Below are positions 58,703-64,000 of a DNA stretch of 64,000 nt, one piece after another. The stretch is taken from positions 1 to 64,000 of the forward strand of contig ML210186.1 of the NCBI GenBank assembly GCA_004369085.1, written 5' to 3'. Under the pieces are notes generated by a model. That model saw nothing but the letters and a program-made list of their open reading frames with translations, had not been told where the DNA came from and ran no database searches. Positions within the stretch are counted from its first letter, which is position 1, and each line of letters opens with the position of its first letter. The stretch comes from Coprinopsis marcescibilis (lineage: Eukaryota; Basidiomycota; Agaricomycetes; Agaricales; Psathyrellaceae). The position numbers and the translations under genes were made by a program.

Positions 58703-61700
58703 TTAAGCCTTCTCGTCGTACAATGCAATTAACAACTCCTTTGGAACAGCAAAAACGGCCCCAGGATTGGACCTCGACGAAACAGTCACCGTCTCATCGT
58801 CCGGGTCCTCGCGCACAACCATAATCGCGCCTTTCTGTTTCCCACCAGCAATCAAAACCTCCTCTCCATTATGGCTCGGCGGCACTGCAGCAATATACCG
58901 CGCAACAACACTCCGCTGCTCGCCCGACTCGAAAAGGACAGTGGCCGTCTGCTCGTAGCCGCTCGGAGCCTTGTTGCCAGCGATGACTTTGCCCTTCTGT
59001 TGTTCGTACTCTCCTCCGAGATAATTTGCGACATGGGTACCAAGGAGCTGGATCTTGATGCGGGGATGGTGGGGCACGACGGCAGGGTCGAAGAGCCAGT
59101 CAGATTCTAGTGCTAATGAAGGCCATTTGAGTACTCTTTGTACATTTCGTCGTGACGGCAAATAAAACTCACTGCGATTGTCATTGGCTGCCAAAGCATA
59201 ACCACCAGAAGCAGCAGGGGTAGCTGACGAAGCAGCCGAATTGAACACTCCAGCGGGAGTTTGAGCAGCCGCAGGTGTCAGTGCACCAAACGCGGGGGTC
59301 AGACCAACGTTAAAGCCAGGCGTGGCTGCAGCGGCAGGTGTAGGTGCACTCTAAAAATCGCAAACGTAACAGTCAGCGAACTAAGATCTTCCAAGGTGAA
59401 CACGAAACCTCGCAGCAACTCACCACCCAATCATTACCCCAGGAACTCTGTCTTGGCGTAGCTGAACCATCCGAACCTGCACCAAGCCATCCAGACGAGG
59501 AATTGGCTGAGGCATCCCAGGACCTCGCAGGCGTTGCACCCCCATATGCAGTACCACTCGACGCACCCGCGTTCGCACCAGTGGCGTATGGATTCGGAGT
59601 CCGCGAGCTGACATTCCAAGCAGGTGTTCGCCCACCATCGGCATATGGATTGGGCGTCTTCGAACCTGCGTTCCAAGCTGGAGTCTTGCCACTTTCTGCA
59701 GCATACGGGTTGGGGGTTCGCGATCCCGGAGCCCAAGCCGGTGTCTTCCCACCCCCGACAGCGTATGGATTGGGTGTCTTAGATGAAGAACCTTGGAATG
59801 GCGTCCTCCCACCACTTGCACCACCAGAATTGGTCCATGACGGAGGTGCACCCCAGGCGTTGCTGTTGCTGTTATTGTTGTTGCTACTGTTGTTTCCAGG
59901 TGGGGCATTCTGGTGCAAAAACAGCAAGTCTCCGTTGGGTCTAGAGGGTAAAGTAAGCGGTCACACTCCATGGCAATTGAAATGAGGACGTACGCAATCT
60001 TCCGCAACTTATCCTTGTCGATGCTAATCATTTTATTTCCAGTCCGAAGTTCCACACGCGCCGTATTTCCATTGGTATCTTTGATGGTTCCGCCATATCC
60101 TTTGTGAGGACCTTTGGTGACCATGACCGTAACACCAATGTGGCGATCTCGAGGCCCGCGGCCAAGAGCCCCAGATCCAACCATGCCTCCTCCCATCATT
60201 GCAGGGTTCATCTTGGAGAGATCTGCTCCACCATTCTTTAACGCGTTGCCCTTAGGGGCCAGTGATACAAGTGATCGAGCGCGAGCAACGAAAACACCGC
60301 CATGCTCAGTTATCTCCCGGTTGTGCAAGAAAGCGTAGAAGGATTGATGAGTATGCAGAACACGACCTTTACGTTGCTAGATGGCATTGAATGAATTTGT
60401 TCTTTGTACCCGCGATAGAAGACTCACCTCTCCATCAACCTCTTTGACATTATCATTGGCTCGTAGTTCATGACCCTCAGCGTCAGAAGCAATCGCACGG
60501 CTCGAATCTCTCCGCATCGAGATTTGGTGAGGTTTCACAATAAGGACCTTGCCGTTCTGGTCCAATACACGGAATGAGTCCCGCTCGGTCTTGAAGATGA
60601 CACCAACAGTTGCCGCACTGGATGAGAATTTGAGCGTATGTATCTTTTTCGCGAGGCAAGGAGCTTACTCGAGTTGCACCAAGTCATGGAGCTCGTAATT
60701 ACCGATTGTGTTGGTGCCAGTTCCAACTTCCGCCGCGATTCGCAAATCCTTGGCGAACACAGTGATCTGGATATTGCATAAATAAACGACCTCATCTCAG
60801 CCTAAAGAGAGAAGGAAGTACTTACCGTCGTCATGGACAAATCCGAGAGGAATGTCACTTTATCGTCCTGAACCGTAGTGACAAGACCAGTTTCGTCGGT
60901 GTACATGCCCGCCATGACCTTGACGTGTTCTCCCTGCTTGAAACGCTTCCTGATACTCCTCGCGGGGATTTCGAGTTTCTGGCCCTCGATGTCGACACCC
61001 ATGGCAGTGATTGTCACCACCTCGCCCGATATTTCCTCCACAACACCATGAATACCAGCTTGTTCTCCCTCAAACACCTCGACATTATCCCCAGGCTGGA
61101 GCACAGCAATAGCAGCTTTCCTAGAGGACTCGGCGATGTCCCTAAGTTGGATGCCTAGGTCGTCCTGCTTTGAGCCGTCCTTCGCGCTCATGAACATGGA
61201 GATTTCGTCTAGTGTGGGCTGGACATCGTCGAGAATAAGGTTATTGATTTTGATATCTTTCTCGACGAACCCATTTTTATAGGTCTCGCCCTGGAATACG
61301 ATTTCTCCGCCAAGTTTGGAGATGATGCTTTTCCGTGAATATGCTTTGGCTACTTCTTCGACGTTGAATAGTTTCTGGGGCGGACGGGCTGCGCCGACAA
61401 CAGCTACTGCTTTCTTCCGTTTCTTTGAGGGATCGAGCATGGAAGTTTCTTCGGGCGGGTTCATGTCGATACGGGGAACCAAACGCACGGCGACATCTTC
61501 TATACCATCACCGGGGATAATAACTTGAGCAAGGTCGCCTCCGTATTTAGGGTGTTTCCGAATCCGGACCCACATCCCATAGGTTACTGTCACATCTTGT
61601 TTCTTGATCGTCAACAGACTGGCCATTTCTTCGATAGGGACCAGGTGGACGCCTTTGCTGAGGTAGACACCCACGAGGCCGTTACAAGCCTGCTGGACAT

Positions 61701-62564
61701 GCTTCTGGCTACGGGCTTCAACGTATATCATTCCTGAGAGCGATTCACGTTGGAAGGCGGACAGGATGCTCAATGGGTGAGCAGTGTACTCCATGTCGAT
61801 CGACTTGCGCATGAGACTGAAGACGATGTCCCGCTCCCTTCCGGGCTAGCTTGGATATAAGCTTGTGGTATTTTGAGAGAACCTAGAGCGTGCATACCTT
61901 TACTCGCACTTGCCATAAGCCTGCATCGTGCACGGAAGGCATCAGGAGACGTTGGGGGACGTCATTCAGGTCGCCGGTGTATCTGGGGGCCGCCCGAATA
62001 CCTCCATAACGCTCGGTGAGGTCTTTGGCGATCTGCTCGGCAGTCTTTTCTTCTCGCTGCTGGCGCCTATTGTCGAGCAAGACATGCTGTCGACGTGTGG
62101 TGTCCCCATTCACGGCGTCGTCCGCGTCGTCGTACATAAAACCTATTGTTCATACCCGTCATTATCAAAGGTTGGAGTTCGAAGAACGCAAATTCTCACC
62201 TTCAACCTCCTCATCTTCTTCTTCCTCTTCCTCGTCGTCATCGCTGACCTCGGCATACACATCGAGGAAAGAGTTCACTGCGATTTTGCGCCGCTGAAGT
62301 ACATTAGGACTATATTCGCCGCTAAAAGCTTAATATTACGCCCACCTTTCGCTTTTTAGGTTGTTGACCCCGGTCTTCTTCTTCCTCATCGTCTTCATCC
62401 TCCTCATCATCGTCGTCGTCGTCTCTATCTTCCCTAAGAGCCTGTTCCTCATCGTCATCATCCCTATGTCGCGCCTTCTCTTTGCCCTTTCGGGAGGTTT
62501 GGGTGACTTGTTGCTCCTCGCCGTCGCCGTCGAGTCCTAGGTCATCATCGTCATAGTCCGACAT
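58703..62564 (-). CDS. SPT5: transcription elongation factor SPT5
   Basis: Partner of SPT4 in DSIF; travels with RNA polymerase II. Ten exons: 62564-62346, 62293-62200, 62142-61898, 61845-60826, 60766-60669, 60617-60428, 60376-59994, 59940-59424, 59350-59173 and 59106-58703, giving 1115 aa. An extremely acidic N-terminus (residues 1-125) precedes the NGN domain, which starts near [20 protein letters not shown] and includes [13 protein letters not shown] and [21 protein letters not shown] repeats follow, for example [19 protein letters not shown] and [20 protein letters not shown]. From about residue 770 a C-terminal repeat alternates TPNPYA and [KR]TPAW, very like the fission yeast TPAWNSGSK repeat phosphorylated by Cdk9. 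A final KOW-like module follows. The 66-nt intron at 59107-59172 is stop-free and in frame. Confidence 0.96.
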
Positions 62565-63154
62565 GGGGTAAGAGCGAAAGAAAAAGGAACGTCTGGGTCT
62601 TGTTGAAGGTGGTCCAGGTTATAGAGTAGAGAAACCCTAACCTTATATTGGACAGCAAACAAGGCGCGGTGGCTGTACATGTTAGTGGCCAAGGCATGGT
62701 GCGGCCCAACTTTGAAAGCATCTCAGATCTCAGTTTTGGCCAAGTTTTAGCAGTTCGGACTCGTTCTTCCATATCAACGACATCCTGTGGTAATTAAGGC
62801 TCATGCTGGATTGTATCATGTCAATGTAATTGGTCAACATTTACAGTCTTAGGGATATACCGCAAGAAACTGTAGTCACCAGAAATCCGAAGAACTCAAT
62901 GCAGCGCGCAATGGACGGGAATATCCAACCCAACAGCCGACCAGAAACCTGGTGGTAACAGATCTTGTTCAATCTTAACCTATTTGCGGTTCGAAATGCA
63001 CGATTGTTGATTGTCGACGGGGGTTCCAAAGCGTTGAATTGTTAAAGACTGGGAAAAAGGAAGCGCACTGGTGTTCCCGAATTTAATCCGACAGAATCTT
63101 CTGAATCTTATCCCAGCATCTTCATGCATATCTCGCCCTGCAGGGCAAGCAACC
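62565..63154. promoter_or_regulatory. divergent promoter region of SPT5 and the carboxylesterase
   Basis: 590 bp between starts. No motif assigned and no gene seen. Confidence 0.45.
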
Positions 63155-64000
63155 ATGCTCTTGACTGTGGTGCTGTGGCTTGCATTTTGCTTGAAACCAG
63201 TTCTGTCAGCCACGTCGCCGTATGACCTTGGTACTGGCCTGCATTTCCTGCTCCAAAATGATCTAAACTGTATGTTCAATTCTTCCTCTTTTACGTCCCA
63301 CGTTGCTCACGAAGGAGCAGGGCATACCACATTTGAACACAACGGCTCTATCGTTCTGGATAGGGTGTTTTCCAATGACCAAGCCATACAAGCGTGCCAG
63401 AAACTCAATGAATCCTTGCTTCCGGTCACAGGAATATACTTTGAATCCGATATCCGACTGCTGTTAAGTTATTTAGCTCACCAAGGACACGACCCACGTC
63501 AAGGATTCTGGGTGGGAAGTTCACGAAACATTTGCTCTGCTATTTCTCTTCGTGACGGAATACACTGGGTTCCATGCGACACTCGACTGAAAGGTCTCTG
63601 TTCGCAATCGGCGCCATACCGCACAAACAAAGAGACTGACCCCCGCTCCGAGTTCCACATAGACGTGAGATCTCAAGGGACAGTGTTTACCGGGTACGGG
63701 TTCCCACCCTCCTTCCTTTTTTTCCGATTCATTGACCGTGCCTTGTTCATAGGACTCGAGACAAGCTCTCATTCAGATTCCTCGGAATCCCATACGCAGA
63801 ACCTTTTCAAAGATTTACATACTCCAAGGTTCACGCCGGAACTAGCCCAATCTCTGCCCTCCAATATGGCCCGGCTTGCGCCCAATCCTCTGGCGGAAGC
63901 GAGAATTGCTTGTTTCTTAATGTCTATACTCCATACCTCCCTCTCAACGGCGAGATATCCCAGGGTCTGAAACCTGTGATGGTCTGGATCCACGGAGGCG
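63155..64000 (+). CDS. secreted type-B carboxylesterase/lipase, 3' truncated by window end
   Basis: Extracellular ester hydrolase of the COesterase family. Exon 1 (63155-63693) starts MLLTVVLWLAFCLKPVLSA, a clear signal peptide. It then encodes an N-terminal region of about 150 residues with FWVGSSRNICSAI and RLKGLCSQSAP, as seen in a group of basidiomycete esterases. After a 59-nt intron (63694-63752), exon 2 reads RDKLSFRFLGIPYAEPFQRF, CAQSSGGSENCLFLNVYTPYLP and PVMVWIHGG, the conserved beginning of the catalytic domain ending at the oxyanion HGG. The catalytic Ser, Glu and His lie beyond the window. Several N-x-S/T sites fit secretion. Substrate cannot be predicted. Confidence 0.9.

Noticed and set aside
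59344..59985. 213-codon plus-strand frame rich in YGLGV and AFQAGV repeats
   Set aside because: It is the complement of the SPT5 C-terminal repeat and starts inside it.
1..64000. CRISPR arrays, phage genes or bacterial operons
   Set aside because: Intron-rich fungal genes fill the window, and the only arrays are protein-coding TPR repeats and simple tandem repeats.

Overview
This window looks like a chromosome segment from a basidiomycete fungus, most likely an Agaricomycete. Genes are dense (about 20 in 64 kb) and broken by many short introns of roughly 45-90 nt with GT..AG ends. It carries families typical of the group: a MATA-type HMG-box regulator, a Zn2Cys6 regulator, NACHT proteins with TPR arrays, an expanded alpha/beta-hydrolase family and a type-B carboxylesterase. 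No rRNA, tRNA, CRISPR array or prokaryotic operon was recognised. Exon structures were derived by hand from reading frames, splice signals and family similarity; coordinates are CDS limits.

Left end (1-11.6 kb): a 128-bp tandem repeat at the edge, whose end resembles the terminal inverted repeat of a small transposon found intact at 48.86-49.03 kb. Then come an HMG-box factor (-), a poorly resolved coding stretch (-), the mitochondrial calcium uniporter pore subunit (+), and two tandem alpha/beta-hydrolase paralogues (-). Each hydrolase carries reading-frame damage.

Centre (11.6-48.7 kb): two paralogous NLR-type proteins (NACHT plus TPR) face each other, NLR1 at 11.6-16.3 kb (+) and NLR2 at 42.3-48.7 kb (-). 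Between them lie conserved housekeeping and regulatory genes: ORC3, a REEP/Yop1-like ER-shaping protein, a large Zn2Cys6 regulator, BTN1/CLN3, the DBP4 helicase, an EST1/SMG7-like protein, a KPWE-motif protein and a conserved protein with a probable frameshift. The NLRs share exon structure, a short N-terminal motif and the array edges. They differ in the number of copies of a four-TPR block (C-D-A-B, about 184-188 residues): two in NLR1 and five in NLR2. Those three extra blocks account for almost all of the 563-residue length difference. This is the most unusual system in the window.

Right end (48.7-64 kb): the MITE, a small basic/acidic protein, a BAH-PHD chromatin reader with a split PHD finger, UPF3, SYF2, a DJ-1 family protein, SPT5 with a fission-yeast-like C-terminal repeat, and the 5' part of a secreted carboxylesterase cut by the window end. 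Divergent gene pairs (ORC3/REEP, BTN1/DBP4, KPWE/41.06-kb gene, SPT5/esterase) share compact promoters of about 0.2-0.6 kb. UPF3 and the SMG7-like gene both belong to RNA quality control.
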